A stretch of DNA of 64,000 nt from Gammaproteobacteria bacterium (GCA_018828125.1 JAHJWB010000023.1:310001-374000), one strand, 5' to 3'. Positions 38,850-49,103 are shown, counted from the stretch's first letter. The notes: generated by a model not told the origin, from the letters alone. Numbers and translations are program-made.

Positions 38850-40076
38850 ATGGTCGCCCACGTCCCCACCATGCTGGCAATGATCATTGTCAGCTCGCTC
38901 ATGATGGCGGCCTCCATGGCTGTGGTTGGGTGGGGCCGGCGGCGCGATGGCCTGGGGCACTGGGCGTTGGCCCTGCTTGTCAATGCGCTGGGACACGTCC
39001 TGCTCATGCTGCGTGGGCAAGTTCCGGACGTTCTCTCTGTCGTGATCGGCAATGCGCTGCTGTCCGGCGTCCTGGTGGCCATGATTGCAGCGATCAATCA
39101 ATTTCATGGCCGCTCAGTCCGTTGGTGGCTGCTGCTGGCACCCACGGCGCTGGTTTTGGCAAGTGTCACCATGTTGATGGACAACTTCGCCGCACGGGTG
39201 GGTTTGGTGGGGATGACCATCGGACTGCAGTCGTTGTGGGCGCTGGCCGCTGTGCTGCAGCGGCGCCATGACGCCGTAGGCCGGGGGCATTGGCTGCTCG
39301 GGGCCGGTTTGGCGCTGGAAGCCTTGGTACTGGTTGGGCGATCGGTGCTGGCCTTTGGCTTGCCCGACACGGAACTCAACATCCTGCGAAGCAGCGGCAT
39401 GCAGACGCTCACGTTCCTCGCTACTTTCTCGGTCGTGTTGGTGAGCTCCATGGGCTTCGTTTTCATGTTGCGCGACCGGGCCGATGAAAACAATCGGGTA
39501 ATGGCGGCGCTAGATCCGCTCACCGGCGTGGCCAACCGCCGCTCGCTGATTGCCGCGCTGGACCGCGACGTGGCGCGGTCGGTGCGCACCCGCGAATCCA
39601 TCGCGCTGATGATGGTGGACATCGACCACTTCAAGCATGTGAACGACCAATACGGCCACCCCGTGGGCGACCAGGTGCTGTGCAGCGTGGTCAATGTGCT
39701 GCGCCAGCGCGTGCGGGCGCAGGACCTGGTGGGACGGTATGGGGGCGAAGAGTTCATGGTGGTGCTGCCCGACACAGGCCTCGTCGGCGCCGAGCAGCTG
39801 GCCCGCGAGCTGTGCAAGGCAGTCGAGGTGTCGCGCTGCAGGGTGGACGGTGTGGAAGGCGGCGGGATCGCCGTCACCGTGAGCATTGGCGTCTTTGGCG
39901 GGCGCCTGGAGTCGGGCGACAGCTGGGACATGCTGATTGCCGCCGCCGACCGTGCCCTGTACCAGGCCAAGGAAAACGGGCGCAACCGGGTGGAAGTGGC
40001 CACCGGCCTGCGCCGGCCCAGCGCGCAGGCGGGGGCAGACGCCAATCCCGAGACCCAGCCAGCGTCTTCCTATTGA
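38850..40076 (+). CDS. Membrane-bound diguanylate cyclase (GGDEF)
   Basis: Makes c-di-GMP. The N-terminal ~210 residues hold about six hydrophobic segments (e.g. MLAMIIVSSLMMAASMAVVGW, TLTFLATFSVVLVSSMGFVFM), and the C-terminal half is a GGDEF domain with active GGEEF and an inhibitory site RAQD five residues before it. Length is 408 aa. The signal sensed by the membrane part is unknown. Confidence 0.94.
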   Translation: MVAHVPTMLAMIIVSSLMMAASMAVVGWGRRRDGLGHWALALLVNALGHVLLMLRGQVPDVLSVVIGNALLSGVLVAMIAAINQFHGRSVRWWLLLAPTALVLASVTMLMDNFAARVGLVGMTIGLQSLWALAAVLQRRHDAVGRGHWLLGAGLALEALVLVGRSVLAFGLPDTELNILRSSGMQTLTFLATFSVVLVSSMGFVFMLRDRADENNRVMAALDPLTGVANRRSLIAALDRDVARSVRTRESIALMMVDIDHFKHVNDQYGHPVGDQVLCSVVNVLRQRVRAQDLVGRYGGEEFMVVLPDTGLVGAEQLARELCKAVEVSRCRVDGVEGGGIAVTVSIGVFGGRLESGDSWDMLIAAADRALYQAKENGRNRVEVATGLRRPSAQAGADANPETQPASSY

Positions 40077-40145
40077 TTCGTGGCGCCCGGGCGGGTGTTG
40101 TGTTGGAATGCAGGTTTTGATTTCACCGCTTCCAGGAGAGCCGCC

Positions 40146-41639
40146 ATGAACGCCCGTGTCCCCCCCCAAGTCCTGCAACCTGCACTGGCCCTGGAACGGG
40201 TGAGCCAGGCGTGGGACGACGACATCGTTCGCCAGCTCACCGACTACATCGCCATCCCCGCCAAGTCCCCTACCTTCGCGGCTGACTGGGCCGAACTGGG
40301 CCTGCTGGACACCGTGGTGCGCAACGCCGCAGCGTGGGTTGAGGCGCAGAAGGTGGAAGGCCTGAAGCTGGAAATCGTGCGCATCGCAGGCCGCACCCCC
40401 GTGCTGTTTTTCGAGATCGACTCCACCCAGCCCGGCGCCAATGACACGGTGCTGATGTATGGCCACCTCGACAAGCAGCCCGAATTCAGCGGCTGGCGCA
40501 ACGACCTCGGCCCCTGGACCCCCAAATACGAAGACGGCAAGCTCTATGGTCGTGGCGGTGCCGATGACGGCTATGCCGCGTACGCCAGCATCGCCGCCGT
40601 GCAGGAATTGAAGCGCCAGAACGTCCCGCACCCGCGCATCGTGGGTCTGATTGAAACCTGTGAGGAAAGCGGCTCGCGCGACCTGCTGCCCTACATCGAC
40701 GCCCTGAAGCCCCTCATGGGCAACGTGGCATTGGTGGTGTGCCTGGACTCGGGCGCCGGCAACTACGACCAGCTGTGGCTTACCACCAGCCTGCGCGGCA
40801 TGGCCAGTGGCACGCTCAAGGTCGAAATCCTCACGGAAGGCATCCACTCCGGCGACGCGTCGGGCCTGGTGCCCTCGTCGTTCCGCATCATGCGGCAGGT
40901 GCTCGACCGGCTGGAAGACAGCGCCACCGGTCGCCTGCTGCCCGCCAGCTTTCATTGCGAAGTGCCCGCCGACCGCGTGGCCCAGGCCCGCGCCACCGCG
41001 GCCATCCTGGGCGAAGAGGTGTACAAGCGCTTTCCCTGGGCGCACTACGACTGCGGCGGCTCCACCACCTTTGCACTGCCCACCACCACCGACCCGCTGC
41101 AGGCGCTGCTCAAGCGCACCTGGGAGCCCACGTTGAGCGTGACCGGCGCCGAGGGCTTCCCGGCCCTGCAGGACGCAGGCAACGTGCTGCGCCCTTACAC
41201 CGCGTTCAAGCTCAGCCTGCGCCTGCCTCCGCTGGTCGATGCAGCAGATGCTGTGCAGCAACTCAAGTCGCTGCTGGAAGACAACGCGCCCTACCAGGCC
41301 AAAGTCACCTTCCAGAGCGGCGGCGGCGCCACGGGCTGGAACGCCCCCGCCACCACGCCGTGGTTCGAAAATGCCCTCAACGAAGCCTCGCAGGCGCATT
41401 TCGGCGCGCCCTGCGGATACATCGGCCAGGGCGGCACCATTCCGCTCATGAACATGCTCAGCGAAGGTTTCCCCACCGCGCAGATGATGGTGTGCGGCGT
41501 GCTCGGCCCCAAGAGCAACGCGCACGGCCCCAACGAGTTTCTGCACGTGCCCTACGCCAAGCGTCTGACCGCCTCGGTGGCGCACGTGATTGCCTCCATG
41601 GCGCAGCAGGCGGTGGCACCCGCTGCCGCCGCGGGCTGA
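40146..41639 (+). CDS. M20 family metallopeptidase (dipeptidase-like)
   Basis: Zinc peptidase of 497 aa: LMYGHLDKQPEFSGW (metal His and the catalytic Asp), YGRGGADDGYAAY, and ETCEESGSRDL with the catalytic and metal Glu. The C-terminal FLHVPYAKR with GPKSNAHGPNE gives the last metal His. The arrangement resembles carnosine-type dipeptidases. ATG 40146 lies 6 bases after AGGAGAG. A thioredoxin-like gene follows 65 bp on. Confidence 0.92.
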   Translation: MNARVPPQVLQPALALERVSQAWDDDIVRQLTDYIAIPAKSPTFAADWAELGLLDTVVRNAAAWVEAQKVEGLKLEIVRIAGRTPVLFFEIDSTQPGANDTVLMYGHLDKQPEFSGWRNDLGPWTPKYEDGKLYGRGGADDGYAAYASIAAVQELKRQNVPHPRIVGLIETCEESGSRDLLPYIDALKPLMGNVALVVCLDSGAGNYDQLWLTTSLRGMASGTLKVEILTEGIHSGDASGLVPSSFRIMRQVLDRLEDSATGRLLPASFHCEVPADRVAQARATAAILGEEVYKRFPWAHYDCGGSTTFALPTTTDPLQALLKRTWEPTLSVTGAEGFPALQDAGNVLRPYTAFKLSLRLPPLVDAADAVQQLKSLLEDNAPYQAKVTFQSGGGATGWNAPATTPWFENALNEASQAHFGAPCGYIGQGGTIPLMNMLSEGFPTAQMMVCGVLGPKSNAHGPNEFLHVPYAKRLTASVAHVIASMAQQAVAPAAAAG

Positions 41640-41704
41640 TCGACTCTGCAGCAGCAACCTTGCCCACCGCCCCTTCACCCTTTTTTGAGCAGGCCCTGAC
41701 GACG

Positions 41705-42259
41705 ATGGACAAACGCGCTTTTTTGCAGGTCTGCACCGCCACCACCCTGGCAGCAGCGGTTCACCCTTTTGCCCAGGCGCAGGCGCCTGCCGCGAATGCA
41801 GCCCCGGCTGCCTCACCCGCCGCTGCGGCACCCGGCCCGCGCCACACGCTGTCGGGCACCAGCAGCGAGGGCAAGCCCATCATGCTGACCGACTTTGCGG
41901 GCAAGGTGTGCCTGGTCAGCTTCTTCACTGCAGGCTGCGCGCTGTGCACCAACGAGTTGCGGCTGATGCGCGAGTTCTATGCCAACAACCGCCAGCGCGA
42001 CTTTGTGCTGCTGGGCGTGAACATGGACGAGAAAAACGCCGACTTCATGCAGTACATCGACCTGCTCAAGGTGTCGGTGCCGGATGAGCAGCGCTTCCCC
42101 ATCGCATGGCGCAACGCCGCAGCGCACCAGGACAGCTTTGGCGCCATCACCCGGCGTCCCACGCATTTCGTGCTCAACCGCCAACACCAGCAGGTGCTGC
42201 GCCGCGAGGGCAACTTCCAGCCCACCGACTGGGACGACCTCTGGGCCTCGCTCGCCTGA
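41705..42259 (+). CDS. Exported TlpA/AhpC-like redoxin
   Basis: A 184-aa thioredoxin-fold protein with a signal peptide (MDKRAFLQVCTATTLAAAVH, cleavage near AQA). After an Ala/Pro linker, the fold has KVCLVSFFTAGCALCTNELR with a CALC (CxxC) active site, then FVLLGVNMDEKNADF. It is likely a periplasmic thiol-disulfide protein. The open frame upstream to 40739 is antisense-like noise and is excluded. Confidence 0.85.
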   Translation: MDKRAFLQVCTATTLAAAVHPFAQAQAPAANAAPAASPAAAAPGPRHTLSGTSSEGKPIMLTDFAGKVCLVSFFTAGCALCTNELRLMREFYANNRQRDFVLLGVNMDEKNADFMQYIDLLKVSVPDEQRFPIAWRNAAAHQDSFGAITRRPTHFVLNRQHQQVLRREGNFQPTDWDDLWASLA

Positions 42260-42398
42260 TGCGCGGGCCGTGCCTGCCTGTGTTCCGGTTGCCAGCGCCT
42301 GCGTGCGCTGCCTTTGCACTGCCCGCCTTGTTTGTCCCCCCCGTTCGTCCTCTGTTTGTCTCGATGAAGCGACTGACTGTTTGATTGCACCGCTTGCC

Positions 42399-43271
42399 AT
42401 GATTTCTGACGACCTCGCTCCCTCGACCCTCACCACCTTCACCGCCAGCGATGGCGAAAACCTGGCCGTGCAGGATTGGCCCCTGCCTGAGGGCGAGCCC
42501 CAGCGCGGCACCGTGTTGCTGGTGCATGGCCTGGGCGAACATGTGGGCCGGTACGACGCACTCGCGCGCCGGCTGAACGACTGGGGGTTTGCCGTGCGCG
42601 GCTACGACCAGTACGGCCATGGCGAATCGGCCGGGCCCCGCGGCGGGCTCACCTCGGACCTGCGGCTACTGGATGACCTGGCAGACCTGGTGGACGCCAC
42701 CCGCGCGCGCATCCCGGCAGCCCAGCCGCTGGTGCTGCTGGGCCACAGCATGGGCGGCCTGGTGGCGTCGCGTTTTGTGTCACTGAAGATGCGGCCGGTG
42801 GATGCGCTGGTGCTGTCCTCCCCGGCGCTCGACGCTGGCCTGGGCGCCGTGCAGAAACTGCTGCTGGCCACGCTGCCACGCATCGCGCCCAACCTGCGCG
42901 TGGGCAACGGACTGGACGCGCAATACCTCTCGCACAACCCCGCTGTGGTCGCTGCCTACCTGGCCGACCCGCTGTGCCACGACCGCATCAGCGCCCGGCT
43001 GGCCCGCTTCATCGCGGACGGCGGCCCGGCCACCGTGGCGCGTGCCGCGCACTGGAGCGTGCCCACCCTGCTGATGTGGGCGGGTAGCGACAAGCTCGTA
43101 CACCCCGCAGGCAGCCGCGCGTTTGCGGCCGCCGCGCCCAAGGCGGTGGTGCAGTCCCATTGTTTCGAGCCGCTGTACCACGAGCTGTTCAACGAAAGCC
43201 CCGAGCTGGCCGAACCGGTATTCAACCTGCTACAGCAATGGCTGGTGCGGCGCTGCCCGATGGCGGGGTAG
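42399..43271 (+). CDS. Alpha/beta hydrolase (monoacylglycerol lipase-like)
   Basis: A 290-aa Hydrolase_4-type enzyme: GTVLLVHGLGEHVGRYDALAR (oxyanion hole), the nucleophile elbow GHSMGG, DKLVHPAGSR with the catalytic Asp, and a C-terminal His in EPLYHELFNE. These match the bacterial monoglyceride lipase family. No signal peptide. ATG 42399 is chosen; the frame upstream has no homology-like sequence. Confidence 0.9.
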   Translation: MISDDLAPSTLTTFTASDGENLAVQDWPLPEGEPQRGTVLLVHGLGEHVGRYDALARRLNDWGFAVRGYDQYGHGESAGPRGGLTSDLRLLDDLADLVDATRARIPAAQPLVLLGHSMGGLVASRFVSLKMRPVDALVLSSPALDAGLGAVQKLLLATLPRIAPNLRVGNGLDAQYLSHNPAVVAAYLADPLCHDRISARLARFIADGGPATVARAAHWSVPTLLMWAGSDKLVHPAGSRAFAAAAPKAVVQSHCFEPLYHELFNESPELAEPVFNLLQQWLVRRCPMAG

Positions 43272-43295
43272 GCACTGCCATCCAGGATTTCAACT

Positions 43296-43346
43296 AAAAA
43301 TAGGCTCTAGCGCTTATCTGATAAGCGATAGTAGCTATCATTTTTT
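43296..43346 (-). repeat. Family A element, copy 8
   Basis: AAAAATAGGCTCTAGCGCTT, ATCTG, then ATAAGCGATAGTAGCTATCA and T6. One mismatch breaks the stem. It lies between two convergent genes, and the last codons and stop of the YidB-like gene (43338-43340) fall inside it. Confidence 0.8.
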
Positions 43347-43820
43347 AAGCAAGCCGCCCAACATTCCAAACAGGTCGTTCGAGGTACCAAACCCGCCCTG
43401 CGGCGCCTCGCCGCGGGGGCTGAGCTGGTCAATCAGGCCCGGAAGCACCTGCGCCAACTGGCCCGCCGCAGCGCCGGGGCCCACGCCCAGTTGCGATGCG
43501 ATCTGCGACAGCGGGCCGCTGTCCAGCACGTTGGACAACTGCTCGCCCGAGATCGCCTGGTTGGGCCCGGCGCTCAGCCAAGACGCGATCACATTGCCCA
43601 GGCCTGCCTGCTGAAACCGGGCCATCAAGCCGGGCAGCCCGCCCACCGGGCCGTCGTTGCTGATGAGGGACATCACCGCCTGCACCAGCTGCGGGTTCTG
43701 CGCGGCCATGCTGATCAGACCCCCCAGGCCCCCTCCGGCGCCCCCTGCGGTTGCCGCCGCGCCGCCGCCTTGCGACGCATTGTTGATGACGGCACCCAGA
43801 ACGGAATCGAGCAAACCCAT
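43338..43820 (-). CDS. YidB family (DUF937) protein
   Basis: A 160-aa protein starting MGLLDSVLGAVINNA and ending MLGGLLKK. YidB-type features include Gly-rich stretches and the LSNVLDSGPLSQIASQLGVGPGAAAGQLAQVLPGLIDQL helical segment. The function is unknown. It converges on the lipase gene, and its stop lies in a family A repeat. Confidence 0.85.
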   Translation of the reverse strand: MGLLDSVLGAVINNASQGGGAAATAGGAGGGLGGLISMAAQNPQLVQAVMSLISNDGPVGGLPGLMARFQQAGLGNVIASWLSAGPNQAISGEQLSNVLDSGPLSQIASQLGVGPGAAAGQLAQVLPGLIDQLSPRGEAPQGGFGTSNDLFGMLGGLLKK

Positions 43821-44007
43821 GGTGTTCTCCTGCAGAAGGAATCAATAGCAGCCGCACAGCGGCTGCGCCATCACGCATGGTACGCAGGCTGGTGGTGGTG
43901 GCTGTGTCAACAATCGTCAATTCTTCTACTGCAGGCCCTCTGGCGATAGGCGAGGCGACGTGGGAGGCCGCGCGCTTTGCACGCGTGCGTGGCCCTGTGC
44001 GTTCTCT

Positions 44008-45375
44008 TTACTTGGCTCGGGGTGGGCGCTTTTCCAGCAATGGCGCACTTACGCCCTGCACGCCCACCAGCCCCAGCACCGTGATCAACGAGGTCTGAGC
44101 GCCCTTCCAGGCGTCCGTCAGATCGATCCACTCCGACAGCGCGTGGAAGCCGCCTGTCTTGCCGCCGCCCCCGATCACGATGGCAGGAATACCCAGCGAC
44201 ATGGGCACATTCGCATCGGTGCTGGCACCTGCGAGTACGGTCTTGCGGCTGAACGCCGTGTTGGCGCGCACGGCGGCCTCCACGATGACCGAGTCCGCGG
44301 CGGTGCGGCCGCCGGGCCGGTCGCCGATGAGTTTGGTCGATGCGCTCTAGGTATTCACGCCCCAGCGCGCGTTTTCTTCGGTCACGGCGCTGTCCACGGC
44401 GCCCAGCACCTGCTTTTCAGTTGCCAGCAGCGGGGCCATTTCGTCGGAGCGGATGTCTACTGCCATGCGCGCATCGGGCGCGATGGTGTTGACCGACGTG
44501 CCGCCGCCAACCGTGCCCACGGTGAAGGTGGTCTTGGGACTGGCGGGCGTGCGGATCTCGGCGATCTTGGCAATGGCGCGACCCATGCCGTGGATGGCGC
44601 TGGGCACCTCGCCAAATGCCGCGTAGCTGTGGCCGCCCGGGCCCTTGAAGGTCACCTCGTGGCGGTGACTGCCGGTACCCAGCACCAGCACCGTGCCATC
44701 GGGCGCGGGTTCAAGCGCCACCAAACCGTCAATGTCCAGGTGTTCCTTGAACAGGTGCTTCATGCCGCGCAGGTTGCCCAGCTCTTCCTCGCCCACATTG
44801 CCCACGAACACCAAGTCGCCCACGGTGGTGATCTTCTGGTCGTTCAGCACCTTGAGCCAAGACAGCAGCACGGCCAAGCCGCGGGTGTTGTCGGAGATGC
44901 CGGGCGCGTGCAGCTTGCCGTCGCGCTCCTTTACCTTCACGTCGGTGCCCGCAGGAAACACGGTGTCCAGGTGGGCCGATATGACCAGCTTGGGGCCGTT
45001 GCCCGTGCCCTTGCGCACGCCCACCACGTTGCCTTCGGCATCGATTGCGGCGCTGCTCAGCCCCAGTGCCTTCAGGCGCGCGAGGAAGGCTTCGGCGCGC
45101 TGTTGTTCCTTGAAGGGCGGGGCTTCGATTTCTGTGAGCATTTTCAGGTCGCCAATGCTGCGTTCATGGTCGGCCTTCACGGCGTCCAGCAGTTGCAGGA
45201 TTTGCGGCGCGGCCATGAGCTGGGCGTAGGCTTGCTCCACTGCGGGGCGCAGCGTGGTGGGGGTGGGGGCCACCGCGCGCTGGGCATGGGCGGGGTTGGC
45301 CAGCAGTGCGGCCACCGACAGTGCGACGGAGTGGGCAAGGGGCGTAAAACGGAGCGTGTGAACAGGATGCGTCAT
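44008..45375 (-). pseudogene. M20 family peptidase interrupted by an in-frame amber codon
   Basis: The upstream part (to 44347) has a signal peptide (TPLAHSVALSVAALLANPAHAQ) and M20 features: SAHLDTVFPAG, ISDNTRG, GNVGEEELGNL and GGHSYAAFGEVPSA. It stops at TAG 44347-44349 after ENARWGVNT. The frame resumes immediately with SASTKLIGDRPGG and continues to 44008 without further stops, including AGASTDANVPMSLGIPA and GFHALSEW, the last metal histidine. So a single TAG removes about 110 C-terminal residues. Whether it is mutation, sequencing error or readthrough cannot be told. A LysR gene lies divergent. Confidence 0.88.
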
Positions 45376-45543
45376 GGTCGAGAAAAATAGGAAGATCAAA
45401 AAACAGAGGGGATGGAACCAGCTGGCAGATCACCGCCCATGCGATGCGGCATTGGCTTGCGTGTGAGGTGTGCCATGCAATTGTTGGACCGTTCCCCGCT
45501 CGCGGGCTCTGCTTTAATCTGCCCAGCCGACAGTTTTTCTTAC

Positions 45544-46461
45544 ATGCGCAAACACATCCCCAGCACCCGTGCCCTGCTCGTTTTTGATGCTGTGGCACGC
45601 CACCACGGCGTGAGCAAGGCCGCCGAAGAGCTCTGCCTCACCCACAGCGCCGTGAGCCAGCAGCTGCGCCTGCTGGAGGGCCAGCTGGGACTGCAACTGG
45701 TGCAGCGTGGCGCACGCGGCTCCACGCTCACTGACGTGGGCCGCCGCTATCACGCACAGGTGGTGGGCGACCTGCTGCGCCTGCAGAACCACACGCTCGA
45801 AGCCATGGCCCAGCGGCCTGATGGCGCGCGCCTGCTGGTGGGCTGTGTGCCGGTGTTTGCCGAGCGCTGGCTGCTGCCGCGGCTGCCCGCCTTCCTTGGG
45901 CAGCACAAAGGCTGCAGCCTGCATCTGCAGGTGTACCCCACGCAGATCTACATGGCGGAGATTCCGTTTGATGTGGCCGTGCAGTACGACGACGCGGCCT
46001 GGCCCGGCGTGGTGCCCGCGTCCCTGATGCCGGAGGTCTGCGTGGCCGTGTGTGCGCCGCAGTCACGCCACCGGCGCGCCATGGAGCGTGGCGACTTTCG
46101 CGCCGTGCCGTTGCTGCAGCTCAGCTCGCGCCTGGGCGCGTGGGACGACTGGCTGGGCCGTGCGGGAATCAAGCGCACGCCAGACCACACCTTGGGTGGC
46201 CACCGCTTTGATCTGTTCTCGATGCTGGTGGAGGCGGTGCGCGCCGACTTGGGGATCGGCCTGGTGCCCCGGTATTTTGTGGAGCGCGAACTGCAGTCGG
46301 ACGAGCTGGTGCTGGCCCACCCGCACCACGACAGCGGTGCACGCGGCTACAGTCTGTTTGTGGCGCCTGGGCGGCTGGAAGACCCGGCGGTGGCCGCGTT
46401 CGCACAGTGGCTGCGCACCACCGTGGCAGCAGAAGGCACCGGGCCGTCAGACCCCGCTTGA
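45544..46461 (+). CDS. LysR family transcriptional regulator (GcvA-like)
   Basis: A 305-aa regulator with the LysR winged helix: STRALLVFDAVARHHGVSKAAEELCLTHSAVSQQLRLLEGQLG, then an effector-binding domain. The N-terminal pattern is closest to the GcvA/AmpR subgroup. It starts divergent from the broken M20 peptidase (168 bp gap) and may have controlled it. Its last 15 bp overlap the convergent MFS gene. ATG 45544 is chosen over upstream codons. Confidence 0.92.
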   Translation: MRKHIPSTRALLVFDAVARHHGVSKAAEELCLTHSAVSQQLRLLEGQLGLQLVQRGARGSTLTDVGRRYHAQVVGDLLRLQNHTLEAMAQRPDGARLLVGCVPVFAERWLLPRLPAFLGQHKGCSLHLQVYPTQIYMAEIPFDVAVQYDDAAWPGVVPASLMPEVCVAVCAPQSRHRRAMERGDFRAVPLLQLSSRLGAWDDWLGRAGIKRTPDHTLGGHRFDLFSMLVEAVRADLGIGLVPRYFVERELQSDELVLAHPHHDSGARGYSLFVAPGRLEDPAVAAFAQWLRTTVAAEGTGPSDPA

Positions 46462-47631
46462 CACGCGCTTGCGCTGCACACCCAGCCAGGCCAGCGCCAA
46501 CCCCGTCACCACAATGGGCACCAGCGAACCGGCGTTCAGCAGCGTCCAGCCTTGCGTGGTGACCAGCACGCCCGACGAAAACGCACTCAGCGCCAGCGTG
46601 GCGTACACGCAGAAATTGATGGCTGCCTGCGCGCGGTCTTTTTCTTCGGGGCGGTAGGCCGTCATGGCCAGCGCGGTGCCGCCGGTAAAGAGAAAATTCC
46701 AGCCTACGCCCAGCAAAAACAGCGCAATGCCAAAGTGGTGCAGCTCGATCCCGGACAGCGCCACGGCCACGCAGGCGAAGTTCAGCATCACGCCCACGCC
46801 CATCACCGGCAAAACGCCAAAACGTTTGATGAGGTGGCCGGTGAAGAAGCCGGGCGCGAACATGCCGATCACATGCCATTCCAGCACCAGCGCCGACGCG
46901 TCAAAGTCAAAGCCGCACACCTGCATGGCCAGCGGGGTGGCCGCCATCAGCAGGTTCATCACGCCGTAGCCCAGAGCGGCGCCCACGATGGCGACCACCA
47001 TGGTGGGCTGGCGCAGCAGCTCGCCCAGCGGGCGGCCCCGGGCGGGTTGTCCGGCGGCGTTCAGCACCACGGGCTGCGCGTTGAACCGGATGGCGGCCAT
47101 GCACACCATGGCGAGCAGCGCCACACCCATCAACGCGACGTAGGCGCCGGCAAACGGCACCGGGAACAGCGTGCGCGTGGCGCTCGCCAGGTTGGGGCCC
47201 GCCACGGCGCCCAGCAGGCCACCGGCCAGCACCAGCGACACGGCTTTTTCGCGGTAGTCGGGCGCGGCCAGCTCGGCGGCCGCAAAGCGGTACAGCCCGC
47301 CGTTGGCGCTGTAGTAGCCCGCCACCACGGTGGCGGTGCACAGCAGCCAGAAGTTGGCACTGAAGGCGGCCCAGGCGCACAGCGCTGCCGACACCACCGC
47401 CACGGCCAGCCCGATCTGGAACGACACCTTGCGCCCCCAGCGCATCTGGGTGCGCGCCACCAGCGGCGTGGACAGTGCCCCGCCCACCACATAGCCCATC
47501 ACCGGCAAAGTGGCCATCCAGCCAAACGGCGCCAGCTGCAGTCCCACCAGGCCGTTGATGGCGATGAAGACCACGTTGTTGGTGAGAAACAGGCCTTGGC
47601 ACAAAGCTAGCAACCACAGGTTTTTATTCAC
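46447..47631 (-). CDS. MFS transporter
   Basis: About 12 membrane segments over 394 aa, with NNVVFIAINGLVGLQLAPFGW at the start, an MGYVVGGALSTPLVARTQMRWGRK loop and FLLGVGWNFLFTGGTALAMTAYR. This looks like the family of uncharacterised major-facilitator exporters. GTG 47631 is chosen as the start, since residues before it are not membrane-like. The substrate is unknown. Confidence 0.86.
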   Translation of the reverse strand: MNKNLWLLALCQGLFLTNNVVFIAINGLVGLQLAPFGWMATLPVMGYVVGGALSTPLVARTQMRWGRKVSFQIGLAVAVVSAALCAWAAFSANFWLLCTATVVAGYYSANGGLYRFAAAELAAPDYREKAVSLVLAGGLLGAVAGPNLASATRTLFPVPFAGAYVALMGVALLAMVCMAAIRFNAQPVVLNAAGQPARGRPLGELLRQPTMVVAIVGAALGYGVMNLLMAATPLAMQVCGFDFDASALVLEWHVIGMFAPGFFTGHLIKRFGVLPVMGVGVMLNFACVAVALSGIELHHFGIALFLLGVGWNFLFTGGTALAMTAYRPEEKDRAQAAINFCVYATLALSAFSSGVLVTTQGWTLLNAGSLVPIVVTGLALAWLGVQRKRVSSGV

Positions 47632-47774
47632 GGCAATAGGGCTGCGGCGGCAGTAGAAAGGGCAGAAGAATTTGGGGGCGGGAGTTGCTGTCGCGCCGTC
47701 ACGAGTACGTCCGGCCTGCATCAACAACGCCTGCTACGTTGCCGCGCCATTGTGCCCTCAGGCCAGGCCGGTGG

Positions 47775-49103
47775 TCATGGTGTGCCGGGGTCTTCATCCG
47801 TTGGCGGGCGCGCTGCGTTGCCGACGTCGGCGGTAGCGCGCGGGTCCATCTGCAGCACGGCCTGCGAGCCGCCACCCATCGCCACAAAGTCCGCCTTGAG
47901 CTCGGGAGCGACCGGAGCCGCCGCCTTCAGTCTCAGGAAGACATACAACGCCATGGCTGCCATCACGGCCGAATAAAAAAGCATCAGGGTGGATGCTCCA
48001 GCCACGTCCATCAACGCTCCTGCCAGCACCGGGCCAACGGCCGCACCCACGCCGTGCAGCAACAGCAGACCCCCGGTGAACTCCACCAGGCGTGACGAGT
48101 CGATCACGTCGTTGACGTGGGCCACCGAAAGGCCGTAGATCGAAAAGATCAGTCCGCCCAACAGCAGCGCGAGCGGGATCAACGCATCAACCGAATACTC
48201 TGCCATCACAAAACACAGCCCCGTCACGCAGGCGCCCAGAATGCACACCCACAGCAGCACGATGCGCCGGTCGTGGCGGTCCGAATAGTTGCCCACGGGC
48301 CACTGAAAGGCCGCGCCGCCCAAAATTGCGGCGGCCATGAAGCTGGCTACGCCCGCATCGGAGAACCCCACCGACCGGCCAAATACCGCGCTCATGCCAT
48401 AGAAGGCGCCGGTCATCAGCCCCGACGTGAGCGCGCCAGCCATCCCCATGGGAGAGGCCTCGTACAGCTTGCGCAGGCTGAAAGTGGGCGCGTCCACCGG
48501 TGCGGGCTCGTCCACCTCGGTCATGGTGATGGGCAGCAGCGCAAACGAGAACATCACTGACACCAGCGCAAAGGGAACAAAGCCCAGCCGGTCGCCCACC
48601 AAAATCAGCCACTGACCCAGTGCCAGGGCGACGAAGTTGACCGCCATGTACACCGCAAACAGCCGACCGCGCAGTGCGTTGGGCGCCAGCGCGTTCAGCC
48701 AGCTCTCGATCACGATGTACAGCCCCACCATGCACACGCCCGTGACCAGGCGCAGCAGGCCCCAGAACCATGGGTCGATCCAGAAGGCGTGCAAGATGGG
48801 CATGGTGGACGCCAGCGAGGCCATGGCGGCAAACGCGCGGATGTGGCCCACCTTGCGGATCACCATGGGGCACACAAAGGTGCCGACCACAAAGCCCAGA
48901 AAATAGGCCGCCGTGACCAGCCCCAGCGTGACGCTGGAAAATTCTGCCAGCCCGGCGCGCAGCCCCAGCACTGAAAACAGCAGGCCCACGCCTACCACCA
49001 GCAACCCCACACCCAGCAGCAAGGTGGACAGGCGCCACAACAGGGGGCCCACCGTGGTGTCAGCGTCAATGCGTTTTGTCATCCATTCATCCATCCGGTT
49101 CAT
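47775..49103 (-). CDS. MFS transporter (YcaD-like)
   Basis: A 442-aa permease with 12 likely membrane segments: STLLLGVGLLVVGVGLLFSVLGLR, YIVIESWLNALAPNALRGRLFAVYM, WPVGNYSDRHDRR and FTGGLLLLHGVGAAVGPVLAG. The arrangement fits the YcaD/AraJ-type MFS. The C-terminal ~40 residues are hydrophilic and unconserved. It is on the same strand as the previous MFS gene, but they are not obviously an operon (143 bp gap). The substrate is unknown. Confidence 0.87.
   Translation of the reverse strand: MNRMDEWMTKRIDADTTVGPLLWRLSTLLLGVGLLVVGVGLLFSVLGLRAGLAEFSSVTLGLVTAAYFLGFVVGTFVCPMVIRKVGHIRAFAAMASLASTMPILHAFWIDPWFWGLLRLVTGVCMVGLYIVIESWLNALAPNALRGRLFAVYMAVNFVALALGQWLILVGDRLGFVPFALVSVMFSFALLPITMTEVDEPAPVDAPTFSLRKLYEASPMGMAGALTSGLMTGAFYGMSAVFGRSVGFSDAGVASFMAAAILGGAAFQWPVGNYSDRHDRRIVLLWVCILGACVTGLCFVMAEYSVDALIPLALLLGGLIFSIYGLSVAHVNDVIDSSRLVEFTGGLLLLHGVGAAVGPVLAGALMDVAGASTLMLFYSAVMAAMALYVFLRLKAAAPVAPELKADFVAMGGGSQAVLQMDPRATADVGNAARPPTDEDPGTP

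Noticed and set aside
40739-41704. Long open frame merged with the thioredoxin-like gene
   Set aside because: It lies in another frame over the M20 peptidase. The thioredoxin-like gene begins at ATG 41705 with a signal peptide.
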